In this document: positions 17,951-26,232 of the stretch, in pieces
Numbering within the stretch: the first letter of the stretch is position 1
Layout of the letters: each line of letters starts with the position of its first letter
Assembly: GCA_034434015.1 (NCBI GenBank)
Contig: DAOUAB010000059.1
Coordinates: forward strand, 1-64,000
Source: SpSt-583 sp034434015
Lineage (GTDB): Bacteria > Chloroflexota > Anaerolineae > Anaerolineales > UBA6663
DNA length: 64,000 bases
Direction: 5' to 3'
The notes under the pieces: generated by a model
The model's database searches: none
The model's input: only the letters and a program-made list of their open reading frames with translations
What the model was told of the DNA's origin: nothing
Program-made: the position numbers and the translations under genes

Positions 17951-19225
17951 ATGCTCGACTTGAACCTGATCCGCACTCAGCCTGACCTGGTTAAGCAGGG
18001 CGTCCGGGACCGCCAGGACCCGGCCCTGGCCGATAAGGTGGACGAGGCGCTGGCGCTGGACCAGCAGCGCCGCGACCTGCTCAAGGAAGTGGAGGCCCTC
18101 AAGAACCAGCGCAACGTGGTCAGCAAGGAGATCGGGCGGATGAAGGACGCCGCCGCGCGCGAGGCCAAGATCCTCGAGCAACGCCAGGTGAACGAGCGCA
18201 TCGACGCGCTGGACCGGCAGGTGGCGGAGGTGGACGAACGGCTGCAGGCTGTGCTCAGCGTGTTGCCGAACGTGCCGGACCCGCGCACGCCGGTCGGCGC
18301 GACCGAGGACGACAACGTCATCCTGCGCACCGTGGGCGCGCCGCCGTCGTTGGCCTTCACGCCGCAGGCCCACTGGGACCTGGGGCCGAAGCTGGGCATC
18401 CTCGACTTCGAGCGCGGCGCCAAGCTGGCCGGCTCGCGCTTCTACGTCCTGAGCGGCCCGGGCGCCCGCCTGCAGCGCGCGCTGATCGCCTGGATGCTGG
18501 ACCTGCATATCCGCCAGGGCTACACCGAGGTCTACACGCCCTTCATGGTGAAGTCGGCGGTGCTGTACGGCGCCGGCCAGCTGCCCAAGTTCCGGGACAA
18601 CCTGTACCACGACGCCGAGGAAGACTACTGGATGGTGCCGACGGCCGAGGTGCCGATCACGGGCCTGCACATGGACGAGATCCTCGGCCCGGGCGACCTG
18701 CCGCGCAAATACTGCGGCTACACGCCCTGCTTCCGGCGCGAGAAGATCGCGGCCGGGCGCGATGTGCGCGGCATCAAGCGCGGCCACCAGTTCGACAAGG
18801 TGGAGATGTACGTCTTCTGCGCGCCGGAGGCCTCGGACGCGGCGCTGGAGCAGATGCGCGCCGACGCCGAAGAGACCTGCGCGCAACTCGGGCTGACCTA
18901 CCGCGTAAAGCAATTGTGCACCGCCGACATCGGCTTCTCGGCCCGGATGACGTACGACATCGAGGTCTGGGCGCCGGGCTGCGGCGAGTGGCTGGAGGTC
19001 TCATCGGTCTCGAACGTGGGCGACTTCCAGGCGCGCCGCGCCAACGTCCGGTTCCGGCGGGAGGCCGGCGCGCGGCCGGAGTTCGCGCACACCCTGAACG
19101 GCTCGGGCCTGGGCCTGCCGCGCACGCTCATCGCCGTGCTGGAGAACTACCAGCAGGCCGACGGCAGCGTGGTGGTGCCGGAGGTGCTGCGGCCGTGGAT
19201 GGGCGGCCTCGAAGTAATCCGGTGA
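17951..19225 (+). CDS. serS: Seryl-tRNA synthetase
   Basis: The 424-residue enzyme charges tRNA-Ser and, where applicable, tRNA-Sec. The N-terminal antiparallel coiled coil that contacts the tRNA long variable arm spans about 25-105. Class II motifs follow: FRREKIAAGRDVRGIKRGHQ (motif 2) and NGSGLGLPRTLIAVLENYQ (motif 3). ATG 17951 (MLDLNLIRTQPDLVKQG) has GGGAGG nine bases upstream; an earlier GTG-type extension was rejected. It is controlled by the serine T-box upstream, consistent with feedback by tRNA-Ser charging. Confidence 0.97.
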   Translation: MLDLNLIRTQPDLVKQGVRDRQDPALADKVDEALALDQQRRDLLKEVEALKNQRNVVSKEIGRMKDAAAREAKILEQRQVNERIDALDRQVAEVDERLQAVLSVLPNVPDPRTPVGATEDDNVILRTVGAPPSLAFTPQAHWDLGPKLGILDFERGAKLAGSRFYVLSGPGARLQRALIAWMLDLHIRQGYTEVYTPFMVKSAVLYGAGQLPKFRDNLYHDAEEDYWMVPTAEVPITGLHMDEILGPGDLPRKYCGYTPCFRREKIAAGRDVRGIKRGHQFDKVEMYVFCAPEASDAALEQMRADAEETCAQLGLTYRVKQLCTADIGFSARMTYDIEVWAPGCGEWLEVSSVSNVGDFQARRANVRFRREAGARPEFAHTLNGSGLGLPRTLIAVLENYQQADGSVVVPEVLRPWMGGLEVIR

Positions 19226-19290
19226 GCCCTGGCCGCGACCGGTGATGATGGGCCGCCTCGTCGCCGCGCCGGGACACCGCTTGCCGAACG

Positions 19291-19833
19291 ATGGACACGA
19301 CGCTGTTGCTTGAAATCGTCCTGATCGCGCTCACCGGCCTGGTGATGCTCGTCGGCCTGGTCGGCGCGATCGTGCCGGTGCTGCCCGGCGCCTGGCTGAT
19401 CTGGCTGTCGGCGCTGGGCTACGGCGTGGCGCAGGGCCTGTTCCTGGGCCAGCCCTATTTCGACGGCTGGATCGGCGGCGCGGCGATGGTGATCCTCACG
19501 CTGCTGGTGCTGATCGACCTGGGGCTGGAGTACGTCGTCACCACTTCGGTGGCGGCCAGCGAGGGGGTCTCGTTCCGGGCGATCCTGGCCAGCCTCGGCC
19601 TGGGCCTGGTGGGCCTGCCGTTCTTCCCGCCGCTCGGGCCGCTGGTGGGCGCGGTCGGCGGGCTATTCCTGGTGGAGTACTTCCGCCACGGCCGCGACGG
19701 GCGCAAGGCCTGGCGCGGCGTGCTGAGCTACGCCCGCGGCAAGGGCTGGGCCATCGCCGCCGAGGTCTTCCTGTGCCTGCTGATGATGAGCGTCTGGCTG
19801 GCCTGGGTGACGCTGGATTTCTGGGTCGGCTAG
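19291..19833 (+). CDS. DUF456 family membrane protein
   Basis: The 180-residue protein has about five hydrophobic segments. The opening VMLVGLVGAIVPVLPGAWLI and the central LGLVGLPFFPPLGPLVGAV match the Gly/Pro-rich pattern of DUF456. The family is uncharacterised. It follows serS by 65 bases on the same strand with no intervening terminator seen, and is closed by a hairpin shared with the convergent sixA gene. Confidence 0.85.
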   Translation: MDTTLLLEIVLIALTGLVMLVGLVGAIVPVLPGAWLIWLSALGYGVAQGLFLGQPYFDGWIGGAAMVILTLLVLIDLGLEYVVTTSVAASEGVSFRAILASLGLGLVGLPFFPPLGPLVGAVGGLFLVEYFRHGRDGRKAWRGVLSYARGKGWAIAAEVFLCLLMMSVWLAWVTLDFWVG

Positions 19834-19858
19834 ACGGGGCGGACGTCTTCTCGAAGCG

Positions 19859-19890
19859 GGGCAGGCTGTGCGGCCTGCCCTTTACTTTTC
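19859..19890 (+). terminator. Intrinsic terminator after the DUF456 gene
   Basis: Arms GGGCAGG (19859-19865) and CCTGCCC (19874-19880) are followed by TTTACTTTTC. The T-run overlaps the last codons of the convergent sixA gene. Confidence 0.8.
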
Positions 19891-20370
19891 GGCCGCCAGT
19901 TCGTCGGCGGCGGCCACCCACACCAGCCTCGCCCGATCCGGCTCGCGCAGTTGCAGGCAGGCGACCGTGCCCTCCTTGAACTTCACCGGCCGGTCGGCCA
20001 GATGGCCCACCACCTCGGCCATGTCCGGGTTGTGGCCGACGAGCATCAGCGCCCCGGCGCGGGGATGCTCGCGCAGGAGCGCCTTCAGGGCCTGGGGGTC
20101 GAAGCCGGGCTGAAGCAGGCGGTGTTCGCGCAGGCGGCCGTCCAGTTTCAAGGCCCCGGCCAGGATCTCGGCGGTCTGGCGGGCGCGGACGAGCGGGCTG
20201 TGCAGGATGAGTTTAGGCGCCGGCTCGCCCCCGCGCTTGAGACGGCGGGCCAGCCCGGCGGCGGCGGCCGCCATCAGGCGCGCGCCGTCGGCGGTGAGGG
20301 GGCGCTCGGCGTCGTCCCCGGTCCAGGCCGGCCAGGACGCGAAGCCGTGGCGGACGAAGTAGAGGCGCAT
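19882..20370 (-). CDS. sixA: Phosphohistidine phosphatase SixA-like (histidine phosphatase superfamily)
   Basis: The 162-residue protein starts MRLYFVRHGFAS, with the catalytic RHG triad. Other family residues are HSPLVRARQTAEIL and the second catalytic histidine in LMLVGHNPDM. It matches the short SixA type, which removes phosphate from phosphohistidine on proteins such as HPt domains. The substrate is unproved; this window encodes several histidine kinases. A GTG two codons upstream is a possible alternative start. Confidence 0.88.
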   Translation of the reverse strand: MRLYFVRHGFASWPAWTGDDAERPLTADGARLMAAAAAGLARRLKRGGEPAPKLILHSPLVRARQTAEILAGALKLDGRLREHRLLQPGFDPQALKALLREHPRAGALMLVGHNPDMAEVVGHLADRPVKFKEGTVACLQLREPDRARLVWVAAADELAAEK

Positions 20371-20415
20371 GGGCACAGGACGGAAGGCAGAAAACGGGCG
20401 GCGGAAAGCGGAAGG

Positions 20416-20973
20416 CTACGGCCGGAAATAGACCTGGCCGACGCCCATCCGCTCCAGCCCCTCCTCCGCCCAGTGCTGGACGATGGCGGACTCGTCGTCC
20501 AGGGCGCGGAAGAGCGCCGGGATGGCGCGCGTGTCGCTGATCAGGGCCAGCGCGCGGGCGAGCTGGATGCGCACCAGCGGCGCGACCTCGCGCTCCAGGG
20601 CCGCGATAAGGGCGGGGACCGCCGGCGGGCCGACCTGGATCAACGCGTCGCCGACGAGGCGCGCGAAGTGCGGGCTGGACGCGCTGAGCGCGAAGAGCAG
20701 CGGCGTAACGGCTTCCGGCGCGCGGCGAAGCCCGAGGGCGTGCAGGACGGCGGCGCGCACGTCCGGGTCCGGGTCGGCGGCGGCGGTCAGCAGGGCGCGC
20801 AGCGACTCATCGTCGGGCAGGCGCGCCAGGGCGATGGCCGACCAGATGCGCCGATCCGGCTCCCGGTCCCTCAACGCCGCCCGCAACGCCGGGCCGTCCT
20901 CCGGCGTGATGCGCTCGAGCGCCTGCTGCGCGCGTTCGTCGTCCCCGGAGAAGAGGTCGTCGAGGGCGGTCAT
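20416..20973 (-). CDS. HEAT-repeat protein
   Basis: The 185-residue protein consists of about five helical repeats of roughly 30 residues, for example RRIWSAIALARLPDDESLRA, DVRAAVLHALGLRRAPEAVT and LVRIQLARALALISDTRAIP. HEAT repeats make curved protein-binding scaffolds, and some bacterial forms are phycobilin lyase-like or PBS-type. No catalytic residues are visible. It lies 45 bases upstream of sixA on the same strand. Confidence 0.85.
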   Translation of the reverse strand: MTALDDLFSGDDERAQQALERITPEDGPALRAALRDREPDRRIWSAIALARLPDDESLRALLTAAADPDPDVRAAVLHALGLRRAPEAVTPLLFALSASSPHFARLVGDALIQVGPPAVPALIAALEREVAPLVRIQLARALALISDTRAIPALFRALDDESAIVQHWAEEGLERMGVGQVYFRP

Positions 20974-21047
20974 CTGCGGCCAATCTCCGATCTCTGACTT
21001 CTCTTCCCGGAGCGGAGGCTATAGCTCTTCCCGATTGCTCTTGCGCC

Positions 21048-21081
21048 GAGCCGGTCGAGGCACGCGCCCTTCGACGGGCTC
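21048..21081. repeat. REP-like imperfect palindrome
   Basis: Arms at 21048-21060 and 21068-21081 pair imperfectly around a short loop. The motif CCCTTCGACGGGCTCAGG resembles short palindromic repeats scattered between genes in many bacteria. It lies in the 153-base gap between the HEAT and Trm112-like genes. Confidence 0.5.
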
Positions 21082-21126
21082 AGGGCGAGTATAAACCCAA
21101 GAGGCATGGGCTCTAGCGATTGGGGA

Positions 21127-21366
21127 TTACTCCGCCGGCGGCGGGACGGGCAGCGCGTCCATGGCCGTCTTCATCCACTTCTCGCCCTCTTCGATGAGCA
21201 TGACGGGGATGTCGTCGCGGATGGGGTACTTGCGTCCGCAGATTTCGTCCACCAGCCAGCAGTCCTTGTAGAGCGTCAGGCGGCCGGGGTCGTCGCCCGG
21301 CTGGCGGGTCTGGTGCGAGACGCAGTAGGGACAGCGCAGGATTTCCAGCAGGTCTTGGTTAATCAT
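21127..21366 (-). CDS. Trm112-like zinc-binding protein (UPF0434)
   Basis: The 79-residue protein starts at ATG 21366, with GGAGG five bases upstream; a GTG four codons earlier was rejected. It shows the family pattern MINQDLLEILRCPYC followed by KDCWLVDEICGRKYPIRDDI. The first CxxC and the later cysteines form the zinc site. Trm112-type proteins activate methyltransferases in eukaryotes and archaea; bacterial versions are mostly uncharacterised. Confidence 0.9.
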   Translation of the reverse strand: MINQDLLEILRCPYCVSHQTRQPGDDPGRLTLYKDCWLVDEICGRKYPIRDDIPVMLIEEGEKWMKTAMDALPVPPPAE

Positions 21367-21410
21367 CACGGCCTCCACAACGCCTGGATTTTATCATGGC
21401 GCCGGAATTT

Positions 21411-21496
21411 AACCGCCAAGAGCGCAAAGGACGCTAAGGAAACACAAAGAACGGCTGCACACGATTCTTCGCGGGGCCTTCGCGTTCTTTGCGGTT
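21411..21496. repeat. 86-bp inverted-repeat element between vanW-like and Trm112-like genes
   Basis: Terminal 20-base arms (21411-21430 and 21477-21496) match at 17 of 20 positions in inverted orientation. The sequence style (AACCGCCAAGAGCGCAAAGG) is like small dispersed palindromic elements found between genes in many bacteria. On the minus strand it could fold into a long hairpin that ends the VanW transcript. Confidence 0.6.
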
Positions 21497-21500
21497 CACA

Positions 21501-23393
21501 CTATGGCGTCGGGGAAGGCGTGGCCTCGGGCGTCGGCGTGGGGATGCCCTCGGTGCCGGGGCCGTACTGGTAGATGGCGCGCCAGGGCTGGTAATGGGTG
21601 CGCAGCGGCGGCTCGTCGGGGTTGATCCGCACGCCGTCGCGGGTGATGACGCGTGTCACGGTGACGTCCGCGCCGTCAGCGGCGAAGTCCACCTGCTTGA
21701 TCTCGCCGGCCGCCAGCTCCGGGTTCTCCTCGTACAGCGGCTCGGGCGCCGGGACGACGTTCTCCACCCGGGCCGGGCTCACCTCCACCTGCCGCCCATC
21801 CGGCGTGGAATAGAACTTCCATGTCAGCCGGCCGGCGCTCACGTTGACGTAGGTCTCCATGAGCAGCCAGTAGGGGGTATCGTTGCGGAACTTGAAATCG
21901 ACCAGCGGCGTGAATACGGCGGCGTCCAGGCCGGGGCCCTGCCAGGAGCCCGTCGGCTGCTCATAGTAGCCGACCCGGTAGGCGTGCGCGTTGCGCTCGA
22001 CGACGGGGTAGCCGCCGAACCACACGGCGCGGAAGAGGGTGGTGCTCACCTGGCAGACGCCGCCGCCGATGCCGCGAATGGTGCGCCCGCCATAGATGAT
22101 GAGCGCCTCGGCGAAACCGCTGTCCAGACTGATGTCGCCGATGGCCTCGGCAAATGAAAAGACCGCGCCGGGCGGGACGAGCAGGCCGTGAAAGCGCGCG
22201 GCGGCGGTCTGGATATTCTGCAGGCGCTCCGCCCCGGAGCCGCGGAAGGACGTGTACTGCTCGCTGACCAGGCCGGTGATGCCGAGTTGCTCGGCGGTGG
22301 CGCTGTCCGTCACGGCCGGCGGCTGGACCTGGAAGACCAGCGGCACCGTGTGCCGACCCTGGGGCAACGCGGCGTTGATGGCGGCCACGGTGGCGTCCAC
22401 GTCCAGGGTGCGGGCGTCCAGCGCCGGCTGGATGACCTCCAGCTGGCGCGTGTCATCGTTGAAAATGAAGCGCGCGTCGCGGGCCTCGCGCCTGAGCGGC
22501 TCGGCCAGCGGCTCCAGCACGGCCCGCAGCGCCGCCGGGTCGAGGGTCACGTCGAAGCGGGCGGCGTTGGCGCCGTCCTGGACGCGCGTGATGCGCAGCA
22601 TCGCAGCCAACTGCGCCGGCTCCACGGTCCACGGGCCGGGGTCGCCCTCGGCCGGCGTCTCGATCACCAGCGTGAGCGGCCGGCTCAGGATGCGCCGCGC
22701 GGCCTCGGCCTGCGGCGTGGCGTCCAGCACCAGCGGCGCCGTCTCGACGAAGGGCAGCAGCACGGCGGCCTTCTCCGTCCGGGCCAGGTGGCCGCGCAGG
22801 ACGGCCGCGAGCTGCGGCACGTCCAGGCTGCGCCCGATCTGGCCGGGCGTGGCGACGACCTCCGTCCCCCGCGCGCTGAGCGAGGCCTCGACCGCCGGCC
22901 GGTAGGTCTCCTGCGCCAGCGCGTTCAGCGCCGCCAGGGCGCGGCCCTCGTCCAGCGCCAGCACCGGCGCGATCTCGACCCCGTCGTGCCAGGCCCGATA
23001 TTGGGCCTGCCAGTCGGCCAGGAGGTTCCCGGAGCGCCCGATCCGGTAGGCCTGCAGCACGGTCGCGCCGACGTCAAAGGTCGCGCCCAGGTCGCGCGGC
23101 GCGAAGGTGCGCTCGGTCTGGCCGTCGGAGAGCAGGAAGGCCGGGTTGTTCGGGTAGGTGAAAGCGCCGGTCAGCGCCAGGGCGGCCTCCTCGGGCCGCA
23201 TCCCGGAGAGGTCCACGCCCCAGGCGCGCACACCGGGATAGATGCGCCCGCGGAAGGCCAGGTCGTAGAACACGGCGCCGGCCAGGGCCAGCGACGCCGC
23301 CATGACCGCCACCAGGCCGACCGTGTACGCCAGACGGATGAACCAGAGGCTGGCCGGGGAGCGGGAGGGCAACGGGGCGGTGTGAACAGTCAT
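21501..23393 (-). CDS. VanW family protein with peptidoglycan-binding-like repeats
   Basis: The 630-residue protein has one N-terminal membrane anchor (IRLAYTVGLVAVMAASLALA). Repeats of the PG_binding_4 type follow (about 60-330), then the VanW domain (about 370-530) with YTSFRGSGAERLQNIQTAAA, LVPPGAVFSFAEAIGDIS and GIGGGVCQVSTTLFRAVWFG. The C-terminus ends in a Pro/Thr-rich tail. VanW proteins are extracytoplasmic and linked to the cell wall, but their activity is not established. ATG 23393 is preferred to the ATG at 23402 because TATAAT covers the latter. Confidence 0.9.
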   Translation of the reverse strand: MTVHTAPLPSRSPASLWFIRLAYTVGLVAVMAASLALAGAVFYDLAFRGRIYPGVRAWGVDLSGMRPEEAALALTGAFTYPNNPAFLLSDGQTERTFAPRDLGATFDVGATVLQAYRIGRSGNLLADWQAQYRAWHDGVEIAPVLALDEGRALAALNALAQETYRPAVEASLSARGTEVVATPGQIGRSLDVPQLAAVLRGHLARTEKAAVLLPFVETAPLVLDATPQAEAARRILSRPLTLVIETPAEGDPGPWTVEPAQLAAMLRITRVQDGANAARFDVTLDPAALRAVLEPLAEPLRREARDARFIFNDDTRQLEVIQPALDARTLDVDATVAAINAALPQGRHTVPLVFQVQPPAVTDSATAEQLGITGLVSEQYTSFRGSGAERLQNIQTAAARFHGLLVPPGAVFSFAEAIGDISLDSGFAEALIIYGGRTIRGIGGGVCQVSTTLFRAVWFGGYPVVERNAHAYRVGYYEQPTGSWQGPGLDAAVFTPLVDFKFRNDTPYWLLMETYVNVSAGRLTWKFYSTPDGRQVEVSPARVENVVPAPEPLYEENPELAAGEIKQVDFAADGADVTVTRVITRDGVRINPDEPPLRTHYQPWRAIYQYGPGTEGIPTPTPEATPSPTP

Positions 23394-23400
23394 CCGGGCC

Positions 23401-23406
23401 ATTATA
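23401..23406 (-). promoter_or_regulatory. -10 element giving a probable leaderless transcript for the VanW gene
   Basis: A perfect TATAAT on the minus strand is separated by seven bases from the ATG at 23393, the same geometry as for the PIG-L gene. No ribosome site precedes the ATG. Confidence 0.5.
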
Positions 23407-23467
23407 TCCGTGAGCGATCCGGGTTCCAGACGACGCCGGCCATGAAAAAGTTCCCGGTTTAAGACGA

Positions 23468-23548
23468 CGCGAGCCGCGGCGGGGAGGCGCCGGGCTCGCG
23501 CTTGGGGGGAGGGGAGCCGGGGGAAGACTCAGCGAGGCAGGGCTCCCC
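23468..23548 (-). terminator. Two GC-rich hairpins downstream of the FecR/DUF5666 gene
   Basis: Inverted repeats GGGGAGCC/GGCTCCCC (23511-23518, 23541-23548) and CGCGAGCC/GGCTCGCG (23468-23475, 23493-23500) follow the stop codon on the minus strand. Neither is followed by a clear T-run, so they are possible terminators or stability elements. Confidence 0.45.
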
Positions 23549-23550
23549 GG

Positions 23551-26232
23551 CTAATCGTCATCATCGTCGTCGTCGTCGTCATCATCATCATCATCATCAT
23601 CATCGCCGCCGCCCCCACACGGGCCGAGGGTGTCGCCGTGGTTGAGGTGGGCTTGCAGGGCTGCGGCGTCGACCGTCATCGTCTGGCGCCGGCCGCGGTT
23701 GCCGGCCGGGATGTGGCAGATGACGACCCGGCCGTTCGCGGGCGGCGGGGTGGCGGTCGCCGTTGTGGTCGTCACGGTGATCACGACGGTCCCATCGGCG
23801 TTGACGCACACCTGCACGGTCAGGGACGCGCCGGCCGGATAGTCGCCGGCGCCGGTCACGGCCAGGGACCCGCGGCCCTCGACCCTGACCTCGATCTCGC
23901 CGCGTTTCTTGACTTTGATCTTGAGCTCGGGCTTTTGGCCGTTGATCTTCAGCTTAACCTCGTCGCCCTTCTTCCTGAGCTCGATCTCCAGCCAGGTGTT
24001 GCCTCCCAGGGAGAGGGTGGTGGCGCCGGGCACGAGGATGCGGCCATTGGCCACCTGCACCGCGGTGACGCAGCCCGTGACCGGGGCCGGGGTCGGCGCG
24101 GGCGGCAGCGCGTCGAGCTGGAAGACCACCACGATGGCGACTACCGAGGACTGGCCGGCGTCGTCCACGCACAGCGTGACGACCACGATGCTGGCGACCT
24201 GGACCTGGCCAGAGACTGTCGCGGCGCTGGTCAGGGTGATGGTCTGGCCGTTCAGCAGGGTGAGGTTGTCGCCGGTTACGGCGCTGACGATGGCGCTGAA
24301 CGACGCGCAGCCGTTGCCGCCCGAGACGCGCGTGATGGATTTGGCCAGGACAACGCCGTCGGGCTGGAGGTTGCCCTTGACGGTCACCAGGTCGTCCACC
24401 TGGATGGCGCCGATGATCCGGGTCCGCGCGTCCACGGTCACGCTGACGCCGCCGACCACCCACGGGTTGATGGACTCGACCGCGGCCGTGAACCGGATGG
24501 CATGCCGGTTCCCCTCGTCGAGCTGGACGAGGCTGGCCGCCAGCCAGGTCCCATCGGCCAGCACCTGCCCGCGCGCGCGCACCCGGTTGCCGACGGCGAG
24601 GCCGTCGTCGATCTGCGTGGCGGCGTTCACGGCCAGCGGCACGCCGCTGACGTTCCAGGGATCGGTCGTGATGACCACGCCGACGAAGTCGAACGTGCCG
24701 GCGACGGCGCGCGTGATCGACTCGGCCAGCCAGGCGCCGTCCGCCTGGATGTGGCCGCGGACGTCCACCACGTCGCCGACCGCGAGGCCGGCCTCGACCG
24801 TGGCGCTGACGTTCACGGTGACGGAGATGCCCGAGATAACCCAGGCCGGGTCGCCCTGGCTCTCCACGACGCCCGTGAAGGCGAACGGCAGGCCGGCCGC
24901 CCCCGTGTCCAGCCGCCGGATGGACGAGGCCCAGAAGGTGCCGTCGGCGGCAATGCCGCCCGTGACCTCGACATCGTCGCCCACGGCCAGGCCGGGTTCA
25001 ACCTGAGTCAGCGCGTCCACCCGGATCAGGCGGCCGGAGACGGTCCAGGCGTCCGCGCCGATGGCGTCCGCGGTCCCGGCGAACGTGAAGCGGTTGGTCA
25101 GCGAGCGGCGCAGAAGCGTGATCGTGTCGGCGAGGCGGCGTCCATCCGGAGACAGGCGCGCCTCGAAGGCGACCCAGTCGTCCACCTGCGGGTCGCCCAC
25201 GATCCGGGTTTCGGGGGTGACGGCCAGCGATTGCCCGGCGATGATCCAGACCTCGCCCGTCTGCTGGACCTGGCCTTCGCCGGTGAGACGGAAGACGGGT
25301 TCGGCCGGCGGCTGGTCCGGGGCCGGGATGAGCGTCGTCTGCCCGGCGACGACCAGCACGGTGACGCTCACGTTGGTCACCGCCACCGCGCCCTCGTCCA
25401 CGGCGAAGCGCACGGTGAGGGCCGTGGAGATTGAGACATGGAACTGTGTGCCTTTGGCCTGGCCCACGCCGGACGGCGTGGCGACTTCGTAAATCGAGTC
25501 CGGGTCAGCCGATTTGGCGACGTCGTGATCGGAGTCGCCGGCCGTCTGCCGCAACTGGACGATGCGCGGGCCGGCGCGGCGGGCGTCGAGCGCGACCACG
25601 GCCAGTTCGGCCTGCGGCCCGAGGCGGGCGGTGCTACCGTCGAAGAAGGCGAGCGTGGCGGCGGACAGCGCGCCGGTCCGCACCCGGTCGCCGGCCTTGA
25701 GCACAGCGCCGGCTTGCACCGGCCGCCAGGCGCCGTCGGCGCGCGACGCTTCCACCAGACCGGTCACCTCAGACAGGATCGCCGTCTGCGGATCGGCAGG
25801 CGCGGCGGCGATGGGCGTCGCGGCGGCGATGGGGCCGCGCGGCGCCGCGCCGGGGGCCTGCGCCACCGGCGTGGATTGCGACGTCCACCACCAGAGCACG
25901 CCGGCGCTGGCGGCGGCTGTCGCGCACAAGGTGATGAGGGCCAGGCCGCCGATGAGGGCCGCGGCCCAGGCCCAGGGCGCGCGGCGGACCGGCGCCGCGG
26001 CTGGCCCGGTCTGCTGTGAGGCGTTGCGAGACCGGGCGGCTTCGACGAGCGCCTGGCGTTGGGCAGCCAGGCGGTCGGCCGGGCGCGGGGTGTAGGACAC
26101 GGACCGGGCGGCGGCGGCCACCCGAAGCAATTCGGCGTCTTCGCCGGGCAGGCCGGTCAATACGTTCTCGAGCGGCTCGCCGGTCTCCACGCGGGCCAGG
26201 GCCTCTTGAAGACGGTCGCTTGCGGTCATCAT
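23551..26232 (-). CDS. Membrane-anchored FecR/DUF5666-repeat protein with poly-Asp tail (probable ECF regulator)
   Basis: The 893-residue protein has a cytoplasmic head (about 1-85) with LQEALARVETGEPLENVL, one membrane span (about 90-115) and an external FecR-like region near 150-290. Six DUF5666 repeats of about 60 residues follow (about 295-690). Examples are GLAVGDDVEVTGGIAADGTF and GLAVGDVVDVRGHIQADGAW. The end is GGGG followed by about 17 Asp residues, encoded by a GTC/ATC-type triplet run at 23553-23605. Its ATG overlaps the sigma factor stop (ATGA), so it is probably the sigma factor's membrane partner, with a calcium-binding or wall-facing tail (inference). Confidence 0.85.
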   Translation of the reverse strand: MMTASDRLQEALARVETGEPLENVLTGLPGEDAELLRVAAAARSVSYTPRPADRLAAQRQALVEAARSRNASQQTGPAAAPVRRAPWAWAAALIGGLALITLCATAAASAGVLWWWTSQSTPVAQAPGAAPRGPIAAATPIAAAPADPQTAILSEVTGLVEASRADGAWRPVQAGAVLKAGDRVRTGALSAATLAFFDGSTARLGPQAELAVVALDARRAGPRIVQLRQTAGDSDHDVAKSADPDSIYEVATPSGVGQAKGTQFHVSISTALTVRFAVDEGAVAVTNVSVTVLVVAGQTTLIPAPDQPPAEPVFRLTGEGQVQQTGEVWIIAGQSLAVTPETRIVGDPQVDDWVAFEARLSPDGRRLADTITLLRRSLTNRFTFAGTADAIGADAWTVSGRLIRVDALTQVEPGLAVGDDVEVTGGIAADGTFWASSIRRLDTGAAGLPFAFTGVVESQGDPAWVISGISVTVNVSATVEAGLAVGDVVDVRGHIQADGAWLAESITRAVAGTFDFVGVVITTDPWNVSGVPLAVNAATQIDDGLAVGNRVRARGQVLADGTWLAASLVQLDEGNRHAIRFTAAVESINPWVVGGVSVTVDARTRIIGAIQVDDLVTVKGNLQPDGVVLAKSITRVSGGNGCASFSAIVSAVTGDNLTLLNGQTITLTSAATVSGQVQVASIVVVTLCVDDAGQSSVVAIVVVFQLDALPPAPTPAPVTGCVTAVQVANGRILVPGATTLSLGGNTWLEIELRKKGDEVKLKINGQKPELKIKVKKRGEIEVRVEGRGSLAVTGAGDYPAGASLTVQVCVNADGTVVITVTTTTATATPPPANGRVVICHIPAGNRGRRQTMTVDAAALQAHLNHGDTLGPCGGGGDDDDDDDDDDDDDDDDD

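Noticed and set aside
23553..23605. The ATC/GTC triplet run as a sequencing artefact
   Set aside because: It stays in frame, encodes only Asp and uses mixed codons over much of its length; more likely a real poly-Asp tail, though its exact length may be unreliable.
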